A stretch of DNA of 64,000 nucleotides from assembly GCA_032718865.1 (NCBI GenBank), contig JALUTQ010000045.1, positions 1,860,001 through 1,924,000 on the forward strand, read 5' to 3'. The notes under the pieces are model-generated. The model was given only the letters and a program-made list of their open reading frames with translations. It was not told the DNA's origin and searched no databases. A program made the translations under genes and the position numbers. This document shows, one piece after another, positions 1-11,220 of this stretch. Each line of letters begins with the position of its first letter. Within the stretch, counting starts at the first letter, position 1. This DNA comes from Tilletia caries (lineage: Eukaryota; Basidiomycota; Exobasidiomycetes; Tilletiales; Tilletiaceae).

Positions 1-722
1 TTGGCGGAAGCTAAAAGCCGAGCATTGCTCATGTTCCAGGCCCATGTACATACAAGTGATGAGAGGGCGCCTTTCGCCAAAGGGCGATGTATCGATACTC
101 GACCGAAATTTGAAGGCTGAGTCTGGACCATATCAACTGCGGCCTGCGGGAGACGGGAAAACGTTGGCGCGAACGCAAATGTAACGTTCAAGGCGAGTTG
201 TCAACTTACAGACCAACATGCGGCATGAGGCAGACTGAGACGATGCGAAGATGACCTTCGTGATGAAGCGTTCCCGTCGGCTGTCACCCTGTCGCGCTGC
301 CAACTCTTCAGCTTGCATTATCTATATACTGTACCTGCTTCATGCATGCGGATGTAGCATGTAAGTAGCACCCGCCTGCTGTCCAAAAGTACATTGTGGA
401 AGTGCCCCTGAATCGAACGTGCTGGCACTCGAGCTTGGGAACGATTCCGCCGTCCGAGGGTTGCAGGGACCTGATCGGCCGCGAAGCTATGTATATGGGA
501 AGGCTTGCCTCACGTTTGGCCACCCACAAGAACCCACTTCTCCCTTCCAGCACAACCCCTCCTATTTTCTCCGCGCAGCTGGACCTGCTCACATTTCCTC
601 CCACATTTACTTCTTTCGACGTCGATCCCTCCGTCCTCACCAGCAGTCGGTTCTGCTTTTGTTGCCGGCACAACTGCTCCATCGACCTCCCAAGTCCCTT
701 GCCCACCAACTTTCAATCGACA
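1..722. other. No gene seen (left edge)
   Basis: I see no coding region with codon structure, splice signals or family resemblance here. The stretch upstream of the next gene is pyrimidine-rich from about 530 to 720, as expected for a fungal promoter and 5' untranslated region. Confidence 0.5.
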
Positions 723-1112
723 ATGGTTCGATCTGCCTCGATCGTCGGCGGTACTCTTGCCTGCCTAGCCCTCCTCGGCCATGGCCATGCGCAGCCAATC
801 ATGGTGAGTTCATTTTCGACATACCACAACCCTTTGCGCTGCCCTCTCACTCTGAACCCCGACTTCCTTCTTGATGTCACTCAGGGAACCAAGAACGGCC
901 CTCGTCCGAAGAATTTCATCCTTATCACTGCGCCAGATGCGGACAAGACATCATCGAGCCTCAGCAGTCGACAGGAGCGACTGAAAGCGAGGGCGGTAGC
1001 CTGGAATACAGTCAACAAGTACACCATGGGCGCCTTGGCTACTTTCCTCGCAGCCGGTGGTATCACAACCCTAGTCGTCGTCAAGAGTGGCGCTGCCCAA
1101 GACAAAGAATGA
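723..1112 (+). CDS. Small secreted or single-pass membrane protein, two exons
   Basis: Unrecognised protein. The ATG at 723 opens a clear signal sequence (MVRSASIVGGTLACLALLGH, residues 1-20, then an AQ cleavage-like site). An intron at 804-884 (GTGAGT...TCAG, 81 bases) splits the frame; it is a multiple of three and has no stop, so retention would keep the frame open. The second exon gives a basic region rich in Ser and Arg, then a second hydrophobic stretch near the C-terminus (GALATFLAAGGITTLVVV). The spliced product is about 102 residues. It may be a small type-I membrane protein or, if the first segment is cleaved, a tail-anchored secreted product. Function unknown; confidence is moderate because only the intron, signal peptide and clean stop support it. 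Confidence 0.55.
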   Translation: MVRSASIVGGTLACLALLGHGHAQPIMVSSFSTYHNPLRCPLTLNPDFLLDVTQGTKNGPRPKNFILITAPDADKTSSSLSSRQERLKARAVAWNTVNKYTMGALATFLAAGGITTLVVVKSGAAQDKE

Positions 1113-1639
1113 TTGTAGTCTCGTAAATGATATGCACTTTCTCCTTGTGTGGAGGCGATGTGAAGCGGTATCGTCGATATCGATGGACGACGGACGCTTC
1201 TGCAGCCAGTCGTGAGCTCACCGATGACGCTGTACAGCCGCTGCGCTTCGAATACATCACATCAATTGAATTTGTTCCGCTGCAGTGATGCCTTGGTACA
1301 TGTGCAAAAGACGTTGCTGTCACTTCAGAAGTCCGACGTTATCTTCAGCGCAAGCTCGGACACTCGTCCATTGCCTGGCGGCGAGTGTGAATGTGGCAGA
1401 GAATCAGTCTCGCGGACGCTTTCCATGTTGTATCACCAACACTATACAGTATGAATGCAGGGAGACGGGCTTCGAACAAGGCGATGCTTCGCATCTTACA
1501 GATGTGTGTATGCATGTCGAGCAAATAACCCAAATGCTGTATTATGATCATTCAGACGACGCCGCGTACATGTCGATTATCGGAAGTCTGCAGCAGGAGG
1601 GATCTGGTGAAGAGGATTCGCGGCCAATTCCCTTACCAT
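1113..1639. other. Convergent intergenic space
   Basis: Lies between the 3' ends of two small genes. I see no coding sequence of its own; frames open here are antisense to the minus-strand gene or lack codon structure. Confidence 0.45.
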
Positions 1640-2250
1640 TCAAAAGAAGCACACTGTGGCGCGCTGGTTGGTCTGACCATCTCCTGGTCCAGCGCGGCAC
1701 TCGACCGGGTGAGGGCCAAAGAGGAAAAGCCTGCCGTGACCATCATCGCCCAGCTGGATCTCGGTGGTGGCCCAACCGCCCTTGCTGTTTGACGAAGGAA
1801 GAGAGAGCCTGTCAATAAAGGAGGTGGAGAGCAACGAAGCTGTCCTGGGAGGTCGATGCGACTTACGATGAGATAGTGGTCCTGACATCAATGTCCTTGA
1901 ATGGTGGTAACAAAGAGTTTGCTGTGAGTATGAATTGACATGCTTGAGGACTTCGACGGATAGTTTCTCACCTTTGCGTCCACACGCGTAAAGGTATAGG
2001 CCGTACGGTTTAAGCCGGGGACTTGCAGTTGGGAACTTGATTGGATGCCGTCGTTTGGCCAGCCTAGGGTGGCGTTTCCACTGACGGGGCCAAGCTTATC
2101 GACGACACCAGAAATTTCTTCATAGATGTACTTGTGCTCGTCGAGAGGAATGAAACGGTGCTGGATGTCGGTTTCGGACTTGGAGACAGCAGATGCGGCT
2201 GTGAGGACGCCGTGAAGGACCAGAGAAGCGATGAGGTGGCTGGAGCGCAT
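1640..2250 (-). CDS. Small secreted protein, three exons
   Basis: Reads 2250-1972, 1895-1867 and 1808-1640 on the minus strand, with introns of 76 and 58 bases that have GT and AG ends. The spliced product is 158 residues. It starts with a signal peptide (MRSSHLIASLVLHGVLTAAS) and has no later membrane segment, so it is probably exported. An internal stretch (ATTEIQLGDDGHGRLFLFG) resembles a beta-rich extracellular domain, and N-glycosylation sequons are present (GNAT, LNRT). No family recognised. A small exported protein with few Cys in a plant-associated fungus could be an effector, but that is only inference. It is convergent with the gene at 723-1112, with about 530 bases between the stops. 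Confidence 0.6.
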
Positions 2251-2455
2251 GTTGGACTGTTCTGAGATTGAAAATCTGGAGGGAAGGAAGGTAGCGGGAT
2301 TGCGGGAGCGAAGGAGTAAAGAGTCAAGGCGATGAAGGCTGGAAAGGGACGGCTGCGTGTAGAGAAAAGGCAGGGCTCTGGAGGGACAGCCAGAAGCTGT
2401 CCTCTTATACCTTCTTACTTGTGAGCAGAGAGCGGAATTCCGAAGCTTGCGTTGG

Positions 2456-2523
2456 TGTCACGATCACTTGTCTGCGCCCCCTCATTTCCCACCTTTGAGC
2501 CCCTATCACACATGTAGTCCCAT
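2456..2523 (+). repeat. LTR fragment, same family as the 3' LTR at 51377
   Basis: This 68-base stretch begins TGTCACGATCACTTG and is nearly identical to the first half of the 3' LTR of the gag element at 51377-51507. The second half of that LTR is missing; the sequence passes directly into the repeat copy at 2523. Confidence 0.7.
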
Positions 2524-2815
2524 TCCCCAGTCTCTTTAGAGATTGGGATTACTGGAACCAGTTTTCTTACGGCCGTAAGCGTCTGAACCAACATCAATAG
2601 AAAAAAAATCTTCCCTCGCAAGGAAAGACGTCCTGCAGGTCAGAACGACTAGGGTCCAAATCCTGAACTCTTTCAGGCTGCAAACTTACAGCTCGTCAAG
2701 TTGTGTGGTTGATGCTGTGGAAGCTGTTTCTGACTTTTTCAGCTTATGTAATTCTAGAAACTTAACTCCGCTCACCAAACACGAACCAAAAGAACCACCC
2801 CACCATCATCGATAC
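2523..2815 (+). repeat. Dispersed ~290 bp repeat, copy A
   Basis: Direct repeat of 4719-5011 with scattered substitutions. It contains a short hairpin (CCCCAGTCTCT / AGAGATTGGG) and a perfect 14-base palindrome (CTTACGGCCGTAAG). Copies A and B bracket the broken CFT1 segment in the same orientation. Element class unknown; it could be an LTR remnant because copy A joins an LTR-like 5' part. Confidence 0.7.
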
Positions 2816-3149
2816 TCTTTCCTTCCTATACGTCTTCCTTGCACAACCGCAAAGGATAGAGATACTGCCAGGTGTCAGCCTGGCGGACGAGGCGAAGGGT
2901 GGCTGCGCCACCCTGAGTGCGAGACCGCGCGTACCTGCTTAAGCCTCCATAGTCTTCCTATTTCTCGTCCTCGACTGCAGCGCCCTACATACTTCCCCCT
3001 CAGCTCATCAGCATCCTAATTTCTGCTCGCCAATCGCACCTGCAGAGAACATTGTCATGGCGAAGCGGGCGAAGGGTGCGTGCGAGAGGGGGTTGAGCTG
3101 ACTTTGCCTTTACGTCCGTCACACACAGACACGCTTCCACATGCTACAT

Positions 3150-4553
3150 ATGCTCCGACCAGCTGTTCGGAGTCGTCACTGGCCTTGCGAACGTGAGGAC
3201 GATTGCGAGTACGGAGGACAGTCGGGATCGGCTTGTTGTTTCTTTCAAGGATGCTAAGGTGAGTGTTCAGACGTTGAACGCATGTATTTGCACCGGGACT
3301 GATAGGAGTGTCGGCCGCCCTTCTCTCTCTCTCTCTCTCTCGCTTTGCTTGGTTCGATGTTTGCAGATAGCGCTGCTCGAATGGTCAGATCGTGATAGGG
3401 AACTCATCAGCGCCTCACTCCACACGTACGAGCGTGCCGCCCAACTGATGAGCTGAACGATCATCGCGCGCCGCCCGCTATTCTAACATGTCCCCTCCGC
3501 TGACCCACCTTTGCCTCACGCTCCAGGTAAACGGCATTCCCTTCAACTTCCAACCCCTCCTCGCCGTCGACCCCGCAGACCACTGCGCAACCTTACTCCT
3601 CCCGCAGGACGCCATCGCCATCCTCCCCTTCCTGCAAGACGCGGCGGAACGGGAGCTGTTTGAGGGCCCGCAGGCACAGGCGTCGCGGAGTCTGCCGTAT
3701 GCGCCGTCGTTTGTGCTTTCGTTTGCACAGTCGGATCCGAAGATTCGGGGGGCGAGGGGCCGAGGGATATGGTGTTCCTTCCTGGGTTTCAGAAGCCGAC
3801 GTTGGCGGTGCTGTATGCTGCTCAGCAGAAGTGGACTGAGTGAGTAGATCCATTTAAGAGTGAACGCGCTGCGAGAAGGAAGAACGGTCTAGCTGATGCG
3901 ACTTATGATCCATTACAGACGACTGGCGGAGGCGAAGGATACTTGTTCCTTTGCTCTGATCACCCTCGACATGAACTCGTCCAGTCATCTGGTCATCTCC
4001 GAACGACACGGTCTGCCGTACGACTCGTTCCAGATCGTCGCGTGCCCTCAGAAATTTCAGGGGTGGCATGATCCTCAGCTCCTCGGCCATCGTGCACATC
4101 GACCAGGCCAGCAAGGTGATGGGTACGGCTGTGAACAGATGGCATGTCCTCACTTCTGCACTCCCGTTATCTCACGCAACGACGCGTGCTAAAAGGAGTA
4201 AAGACGGAAATGCGACGATGAAGGAGGAGGAGAAGGGGATTAGGGTGGATGAACAGAAGGGGACTCCACTTCAGCTCGAGTTGCAAGGCACTCATCTCTT
4301 CTTCACAGACGACGCCGCTGGTCTTGTGCTGATGAAGGACCACAAGGCGCTCCCCTTTCGCTTCCTCCTCGACGAACGCTCCATCTCGGCCCTCACCCTC
4401 GGCGCGCTTGAGTACAATGATACGATCCCGGCCGCGCTTTCGATACTGGACACGGACCGGGCCCGGTTCGTGATGACGGGTTCTATGGTCGCGGACACGG
4501 TTTTGCAGCGGATTGACACCGTTTCGGCTCATGCGGAGGAGGTGGACTGGTGA
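3150..4553 (+). pseudogene. CFT1: CFT1/CPSF160 (cleavage and polyadenylation factor) fragment
   Basis: Matches the first beta-propeller of the large cleavage/polyadenylation subunit CPSF160 (roughly residues 60-430 of a ~1,400-residue protein). Seen in order: SFKDAK near 3245, LLEWSDRDRELISASLHTYE after an intron with GTGAGT at 3259, LLAVDPADHCATLLLP near 3560, FLPGFQKPTLAVLY near 3775, the LPYDSF block near 4015, IVHIDQASKVMGTAVNRW near 4090, and the C-terminal block to about 4550. The start is missing, and most of the protein after this point is absent. At least two frame changes occur, one in a G-rich run near 3750 and one near 4050 beside AAATTT. It is flanked by two direct copies of a ~290 bp repeat. 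Family assignment is strong by pattern; lesions are directly visible. Confidence 0.75.
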
Positions 4554-4718
4554 AGGGTCTTAATGGGCAGGGGTCGGCGAAAGAGGAGGATGAGATGGAG
4601 CTTGATGCTGGCGAGCCTCTTTGGCGATCCTAAACGCAGACCATACAGCTGTCCTTCGCATCCAAAGACTCATCGTGTTGGATTGACCAATTTTTTTTTT
4701 TCGTTTCCCACAGATATG

Positions 4719-5011
4719 TTCCCCAGTCTCTTTAGAGATTGGGGTTACTGGAACCAGTTTTCTTACGGCCGTAAGCGTCTGAACCAACATCAATAGAAAA
4801 AAAAAATTCCCTCCCAAGGAAAGGCGTCCTGGAGGTCAGAACAACTAGGGTCCAAATCCTGAACTCTTTCAGGCTGCTAACCTACAGCTCGTCAGATTGT
4901 GTGGTTGATGCTGTGGAAGCTGTTTCTGACTTTTTCTGCTTATGTAATTTTAGAACCTTAACTCCGCTCACCAAAGAAGAACCGAAAGAATCACACCGCC
5001 ATCAATGAATG
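4719..5011 (+). repeat. Dispersed ~290 bp repeat, copy B
   Basis: Second copy of the repeat at 2523-2815, same orientation. It lacks the LTR-like left flank of copy A and is preceded by an A/T run (4690-4702). Confidence 0.7.
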
Positions 5012-5479
5012 CTCTCCCCTTATACCTTCCATTCCCTCCCTCGTTGCACACTTGCAGAAGCGGAAAACCTGGTCAGGATGGCAGGCGGGCTACGTGTGGC
5101 GCGCTACCTTGAGCGCGCTCAGCCAAAAGGAATGTTGCCCGTTTCGAGCCCCGAGCCGCTCAACTCTCAAGGCCCAACCAGGCAATGGTCGACTACATGC
5201 AGTTCTGCATCGACAGGATCGATCCGAGCATAGATTCCGACGACGAGCTTGTTCAAACGTTTGTCCAGCGTCCAGCACTCAGCAGCTAATCGATTCTTTG
5301 ATTGCTCCTTTCCCCTTTCTAATTCCAGACGTCCATTCGGCAGCTATATCTGCAACGTATATTCCACAGTTACCAATCACCATCGAAACACCCACTTGGC
5401 GACTCCGTCCATTCTGCACTCCCTTTCGCTGGTGGATTAGTATCCTTGACAGGCAGAGCACAACCATCTTCACTTCACT

Positions 5480-6480
5480 GCTCTCACTGCGTTGAACATG
5501 TTGCTACGATCCGTGAGTACGATCGCAAGGAGTGGGGTGAGTCTTTATTATTTGGGTTCGCGAGCCAACATCCTGCACTGCCGACTGCTATTCTCAGCAC
5601 GGCAGCACACACGGGATCGTCTTGTATGCCGAAGTCCTCCCCAACGGCATTTGAAAAGCGGAGGTTCGGTCTCATGCTCATCGCCGACATTGTCCAGAAC
5701 TTCGAGCTGTGGAACAGTCCCATCGAGCGCGAGCGCGAAGCCATCCTCTGAGAGCAAGAACAAGTCAACAACAGCACGAGGAAGTCGTCTCTGACCACCT
5801 CCATGCCGTCGCTTTTCAAGGCCAGGCCATCGGTCACACCATACTCGAGTACAGGAAGAACATCTAGTTGCACATCAAGAGCAACTATTCTCCCGACCGG
5901 ATGGTCCTCATCGGCGACGGTGGAGTCGAGTACAATGCCCTCGTCGACCTTGCCAAGAGCCCTCGCCTTCCATACCTCGCGCTCACGACATCATGCCCGC
6001 CTGCACCCCAGCACCCTCCATTCCCGCAAGGAGGTACCCCTACCATGCCAGGAGCGACCCAATACTGTCGCCCTCGAGAGCATCACGTAGGTCAGTCTTC
6101 TTCGGCTACTTTCTGTCACAGCCAGCTTTGGCTACTTTATAAACAAGGATGTACTAGATGCAATTTGCACCATTGCGTGCGAAAAATTGAGCCAACCTAT
6201 CCTTTTGAACAAAAACAGCAGGAAGTCCATCGTCGACACCTGCCTCTCCGAGCAAGAGAACCGCGTCAATTGGACCTTATTCCCATCCTCGCAACGTTAG
6301 ACACCAACACCTCTAGGAGATCGTCAAGCTCAAGATTTCCCACCACATCATCGAGATCTACCACGCACCTGTCTACGAGGACGAGAACGCTTTCCATTCT
6401 GCTGACCTTTTCATGATAACACAGCCGCACCTTCAGCCTCTTCGACTACAACCTCATCCGTACCAACATGTACTTCATGT
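5480..6480 (+). pseudogene. MAS1: MAS1-like mitochondrial processing peptidase beta subunit, broken copy
   Basis: Pieces of the M16 metallopeptidase beta subunit that removes matrix targeting signals. Visible in order: LYAEVLPN near 5622, RRFGLMLIADIVQN near 5665, IEREREAIL near 5725 (the usual IERERDVILRE), then a hinge resembling VSDHLHAVAFQGQAIGHTI near 5800, DRMVLIGDGGVEYNALVDLA near 5895, and the C-terminal tail FSLFDYNLIRTNM near 6435 (the usual GLLDYNRIRxDM). The zinc-binding HxxEH region, the start, and a long stretch between residues ~290 and ~430 are missing. Several frame changes and stops lie between the blocks, for example TGA at the end of the IERERE block and TAG before LHIKSNYSPDRM. 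Its tail is repeated at 43690-43860. It cannot make a peptidase. Confidence 0.72.
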
Positions 6481-6489
6481 CTGCGTACC

Positions 6490-6975
6490 AACCTTCAGCA
6501 TACTTCTGCTGTTCAGCATCGCTTCTACCCTCTATCCCACACCTGCTCGCGCCTATGCACTGTATTTGCAATGCTTACAACAACAATTTGATGGCATCGA
6601 GTAAGGATGGAGACGGAAAGAAGATTGGGGGAAGTCCAACGCCCCCAGTGATGAATCACCCCACTGCTCACTCTGACGACGTCCGCTTCACTCGAGGTCA
6701 TCCGCTCCAAGGCGCAGCTCTATGGCTCCTCTTCCTCAGCCTCATAGGCGCACCGCCATTGGGAATTGTTTGTTCAACTGTGCTTTGGCTCTCATCCATT
6801 AGCCTTTAGGTGAATGGTAATCATTGTTGACAAATGTGGGTCTGCTAAGGTCTAAGCGTGAACAGAAGCAAGAGCAGGGAAAGAAGAAGGAGCAGTATGC
6901 AACTTTGGGGTGCTCCGCCAATACAAGCTAAGCTCCAGCTTTGTTCCTGATCGATTTAGCGCCTGAGTGAACAGA
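6490..6975. other. No gene seen
   Basis: Between the MAS1 tail and the 3' end of the histone H4 gene. I see no conserved coding blocks or paired splice sites. Confidence 0.45.
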
Positions 6976-7448
6976 TCAAACGCCGTATCCGTCTAGTATC
7001 AATGCACAATGAAGAAAGAAAAAGACGTGAGCATTAGGAATATGGTCGTAACACGAGGAGAGTACTCAGTAGGCCTGTACCCACATACGGTCTGGCCCTG
7101 GCGCTTGAGAGCATATATGACATCGAGAGACGTGACTGTCTTACGCCTGGCGTGGTCGGCGTATGCGATTGAATCGCGAATGGCGGATCGGAGAAAGACC
7201 TTCAGGGCGCCGCGGGCCTCGTCGTAAATTCCGGCAGAAATTCGCTTCACACCACCACGTCGTGCAAGATGACGAATGGAAGGCTTGGTTATGCCATTGA
7301 TGTTATCGCGGAGGATCTGTAGGAAGTGAAGCATAGGTGCAAAATTTTCAGTGAGGATGCGGAAATAGGGAATTAAGAGTAAGGGACTCCTGACCTTCCG
7401 GTGACGCTTAGCACCGCCGAGTCCGAGACCTTTCCCACGACCTGTCAT
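6976..7448 (-). CDS. Divergent histone H4 variant, three exons
   Basis: Reads 7448-7395, 7316-7085 and 6992-6976 on the minus strand, 100 residues. The introns (78 and 92 bases) have GT and AG ends; the second splits codon TAC so that the protein ends YGYGV, matching the usual YGFGG end. The core is plainly H4 ([52 protein letters not shown]). H4 is normally near invariant at 102 residues after Met, yet this copy differs at many sites. The tail reads [17 protein letters not shown], which loses three residues and removes the lysines equivalent to K8 and K12 while keeping K5, K16 and K20. The alpha-2 region FLENVIRD is FLRSAIRD here. No stop or frameshift is present. It may be a specialised nucleosome component or a decaying duplicate still open. 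Confidence 0.85.
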
Positions 7449-7754
7449 GTTGTACGTTTTGCGGAGGAGCTTAAGCGAGAGTAGAATGCGCGATGAATGT
7501 CGGGGCCGGAGGCAAGGATGAGGCGGTAATGGAAGGACGGAGAAATGTGCGTGAATTCTGCAAGGGTGATCAAATCCTTTCCGTCCCACACTCTTGAGGA
7601 GATGGTGAAGTGTCTGGGCAAGAGAAGGTGTATTGACGCGGTCTGTCAAAGCGACCAATGGCTGTGCACTGTGAAAGACATCGACGCAACTTGAGTATTT
7701 GACGGAGGCGGCTGTCGTGGTACATGACGTCGCCGCGTTGTTTCGAAAACAGTA

Positions 7755-7905
7755 CTGACGCTGGACGCTGGACGCCTGACGCTTGACTTGACGCTTGACT
7801 TGACGCTTGACGCTTGACTTGACGCTCGACGTTTGACTTGACGCTCGACGTTTGAAGTGTTGATGCGTTGTCGGTTGATGCGTTGATGCGTTGACGACCG
7901 GACTT
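7755..7905. repeat. TTGACG motif cluster upstream of the H4 gene
   Basis: About ten head-to-tail copies of a 6-11 base word (TTGACGC, TTGACTTGACGCT) read on the + strand, 5' of the minus-strand H4 gene. The same word recurs, partly inverted as GACGTCAA, at 7955-8050, 12283-12350 and 21690-21830. It includes CRE-like TGACG cores. Confidence 0.7.
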
Positions 7906-7954
7906 TCTTGATTTTCAATTTCGATGAATAACCACCAAAATCCAGACGCCAGAC

Positions 7955-8050
7955 GACGTTTCACGTTTCACGTTCGACGTCAACATCAAGTTCGACGTCA
8001 ACATGGAAACAAGACAACGTCAACATTCATTCAACGTTCAACACACGACA
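7955..8050. repeat. Inverted-orientation GACGTCAA cluster
   Basis: Copies of CGTTCGACGTCAACATC and ACGTCAACA, the reverse complement sense of the cluster at 7755-7905. Together the two clusters form a loose inverted arrangement between the H4 gene and the F-box-like gene. Confidence 0.6.
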
Positions 8051-8376
8051 CACGTCAAATTTTCCACCGCGAATCAACACTAGACACCAATGCCAGCGAT
8101 ATCCGATGCGAGAGAATCTCGTTCTCGTCGAGTGTGGTTGCGCTCCTATGCAGCTGCTAGCAGGTCAAGACCGACGACCGTCTTCACTCTTCCCTGCAAA
8201 GATATTTAGGCAATCGTTCTGACTCCTGAATCCTGCCTGACGTATCTGTCTTTGATCTTCCCACTGCCCCACATTCTCCAGTACATCTACGAGCTTCTAG
8301 CTCCCCAAGTCATCATCACGTCAACACTTCCTTTTCCGTGGCATCCACTGTCCAGTGTCCACACTCACACGCGTTG

Positions 8377-9829
8377 ATGCCTTTCTCTGGTGAGTGCTCT
8401 CACAACCGTTGCTAATAGTTCGACCTTCCTATGTACTGATGCAGACGTTCTCTCCGGCTTGCTGTAACTCCACTCTCCACAACAGAGATTCCCAACGAGC
8501 TTCTCCTCCTCATCATAGAAGATGCAATGACTCCCAACCGCAACGGACAAGACACGGAAGCCATTCTAATGGAACGCTGTAAAGCGCTCGGTGCTGTCAG
8601 TCCAAGAATGAGGGCGGTGATGCAGCACCTTATCGGCCTCAAGCTCCACCTTTTTCAAGCCGTATCAGCAAGTACCCATCCAAGCCAAGTTGACAGAATG
8701 GAACCCGCGGGCGTCCTCTTATAGTCACGACCATGTGCACTACTGGTTGCATCATCACGGTCCAGAATACGATCGGCTTCCGCATCTCCAGTTCGTTGCG
8801 ACTTGGCTTTCAGTTCCACGTAACTTCAACCCGCGGGAGCTCTCTGTCGACATCAGGATTCCCAACCTCCCGCGTAGTTTAGGCCAACGAACCTTTTCGG
8901 AGCTCCACACACCCAAGTGGATTACGTGCGCAAACATTCTCACCCGCATTCTTGTCTCATCCTCGCGCTTGGAGGTGTTCAACATCCGAATGTCGGCACA
9001 GACGCAGCTTTTAGGACTCATCGAGCAAATTCTCCGGAACAATCCTCAGCTCAATCACGTCAACATAGATGTCGACACCGCGCACTTCTACGAGCGATTC
9101 CCAAGGCCGACGTTCAACCTCGCCAAGATCTCGGATCGCAATGTCCAGTACAGGCCCTTCACCCACTTCGTTTTTCGAGGCCCAAACACCGACGTTCTCG
9201 CCGCAGAGTCTGCAACGGACCTGCTTCGATTCTCCGAGGTGAAGGTGGCCGGCTTCGCCACTGCGGCGTTCTTCACCACCGGCTTCAACGACCGGTGGGC
9301 TATGGACTTCATGCGAGCAGCAACTCGCCTCCAAGCGTTCGAATTTTCCGTTGGACGCAAGCAGACAGGAGGTCTTTATTCACCTACCGAGCCCGGCCCA
9401 ATCAAGCTTCCCGAGTTGACCGACCTCATTCTCGACTTCCACGAGCTCGACTACCGCATCTTGATCCTACTTCAAGCCCCGCTTCTGAACGGTCTCCGAT
9501 TGCGGAGTAACGTCGACGTTGCGCGCCACGGAGCGTGTCGCCCAAATCACTTTCCTTCCCTTTTTGTAGTCAACATCGTCTCCCGCAGCCCATCAGCCCT
9601 TCGTTTGGCCGCCTTAGGCATCGCACGCTGGAAGTACGAACACAACTTGTTCGGCATTCACAACGACTTTGATACGCACAGCAAGGAGTTTCAGGCGTAC
9701 ATCAAGCCGTACGCTCGTGTGCCGCAGAAACCTTTGCCAACCCGGAGTCAGCCTCTCGATGCGGACAAAAAGAAAGCGATCGAATCTAGCCAAGGTCCCG
9801 TCTGCAAACGTCCCCGTCTCAGCGAATGA
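8377..9829 (+). CDS. F-box-like protein, two exons, possible frameshift
   Basis: Exon 1 is ATG CCT TTC TCT G (8377-8389), followed by an intron (GTGAGT at 8390 to CAG at 8485). Exon 2 opens with EIPNELLLLIIEDAM, a typical first helix of a fungal F-box, so the protein is probably a substrate adaptor of an SCF ubiquitin ligase. The remaining ~370 residues have the irregular Leu/Pro spacing of long F-box proteins (for example FAFSVGRKQ-like strands and LPELTDLILDFHELD). The frame changes between about 8640 and 8690: the F-box frame stops at 8724, while the long C-terminal frame (ending KRPRLSE at 9829) is open from well upstream in another frame. A T5 run at 8651 is a likely shift point; a 35-base intron there would be too short. 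It is either a recent pseudogene or a base-call error. Confidence 0.6.
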
Positions 9830-11220
9830 TGTGGCTACATAGTTGCAACTTGCAACCAGTATGCCAATTCTCAATCCTCAAATCACTTCAATAGAATGCG
9901 CGATTGTCTTTTCTCTTCTTTAACACTTTTCCTCGACCAGCTGATATACACATAGTCTTGAACATGAAAGCAGTGGAAAGTGGCGGCCGCCCAATAACTT
10001 GTGCAATAGTACCTATAAGACAGAAGACTTGCAGTACACCAACTTCTAGTCCTGACTTTTGAGCCTTTCTAGACCATGGGTAACCCACCTTTCAAGATCC
10101 TCTGCCCCAGCAATCCACAGAGCACGTATGAAGCATCTGTCGTTATATTACTGAACACAACGGAGAGAGCAACCATGCGAGCTGTAATGTCATGCTGGCA
10201 ATTCCGCTGGGGAAAATGTTGCTGACGAGGATCTGAACGGCACAAGTCGTCTTGAACTCGCTGTGTGCGCATCTGTAAAAGAAAGAAGGATGAGAGCAGA
10301 GGTGGAGTCAGCCGACCCGTCCTTTTCGGGCATCATCTGCCCACTGTGATGACAGGAAGAAGGAAATGCGGGTCAGAGCAGTGATACTTCTGATCTGAGA
10401 GGTTGCCGGAGAGGTTGAAACTCATAAGGTTGTATGTGCCTAGGCCTGGCAATGAAGACGAGTCAAACAAAACCGAAAAGCGAGGAGCAAGGGCACACTC
10501 AACTAGCTGGTATGCTTTGGTAGTTGTGATTGCTGCTCTGCTTCTGTGTGGATGATGATGGTGATAGTCAACGAGAACAGTAGGAGAAGAGAGGATGTAT
10601 GCCCTCACAATGAGCCCACACGGAGGCAGAAGAGGAATGGAAACGTACTCACTTGCAGCAGCGAAAAGGGAGAAGCTGACGTCGCCGGGCAGAGGTCGAC
10701 GCGAGAAAGGGGCCTAGCTAAGGAGCGGAAAGGGAAAAAGAAGGAGAAGGATTAAGGGGCAAGGGGAGGGAGGAAAGGACGAAAAGACGAAGGAAGACCT
10801 TGAAGGTCCTCGTCCAGCGGAGCATTGCAGTGCGAGGAAAAGCCTGTAAGTGGGAAACAAGTGACGCAGGGATTAGGGAGAGAGGTCAGAGGTCAGAGGG
10901 TGCAAAGAACAGAACACATGATAAGTCCGGCTGTTGTGTGGATGTGGTCAGGTCGTCAGCTAGATGCCGTGCCGAAATACGGTCAGTCTTTTTCTACACT
11001 CAGCCAGCTCTCATCTTCCCATCACGACACCGTGCACACAACACATATAATGTGAATGTATGCACAACGAGGCCTGTTCTACGTTCGGGGTGTTTACAAG
11101 GATGTCTGTGTGAACGATTGCGCGGTCACTGTGTCATGTGTGAGGGGCAAAAGCAGAAACGTTGACAGCGTTGCGTGCCGGACTGCGAAGGTGTGGGATC
11201 AATCGTTGCAACGGGTGAAT
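9830..11220. other. No confident gene
   Basis: 1.4 kb with splice-like signals on the minus strand around 10650-10250 (GTGAGTACG near 10660, pyrimidine-rich CAG sites) but no protein I recognise. It could hold an untranslated-intron-rich transcript or a decayed gene. A purine-rich block lies at 10620-10800. Confidence 0.35.

Noticed and set aside
5190..5289. Short frame MVDYMQFCIDRIDPS with an acidic end
   Set aside because: Looks protein-like but has only ~34 codons, no family and no splice context; probably a scrap of a larger lost gene.
10070..10600. Possible decayed histone H3 on the minus strand (EFKT and RP...E spacing, near the divergent H4)
   Set aside because: The resemblance is limited to a few residues in changing frames and would need scrambled order; not better than chance by eye.
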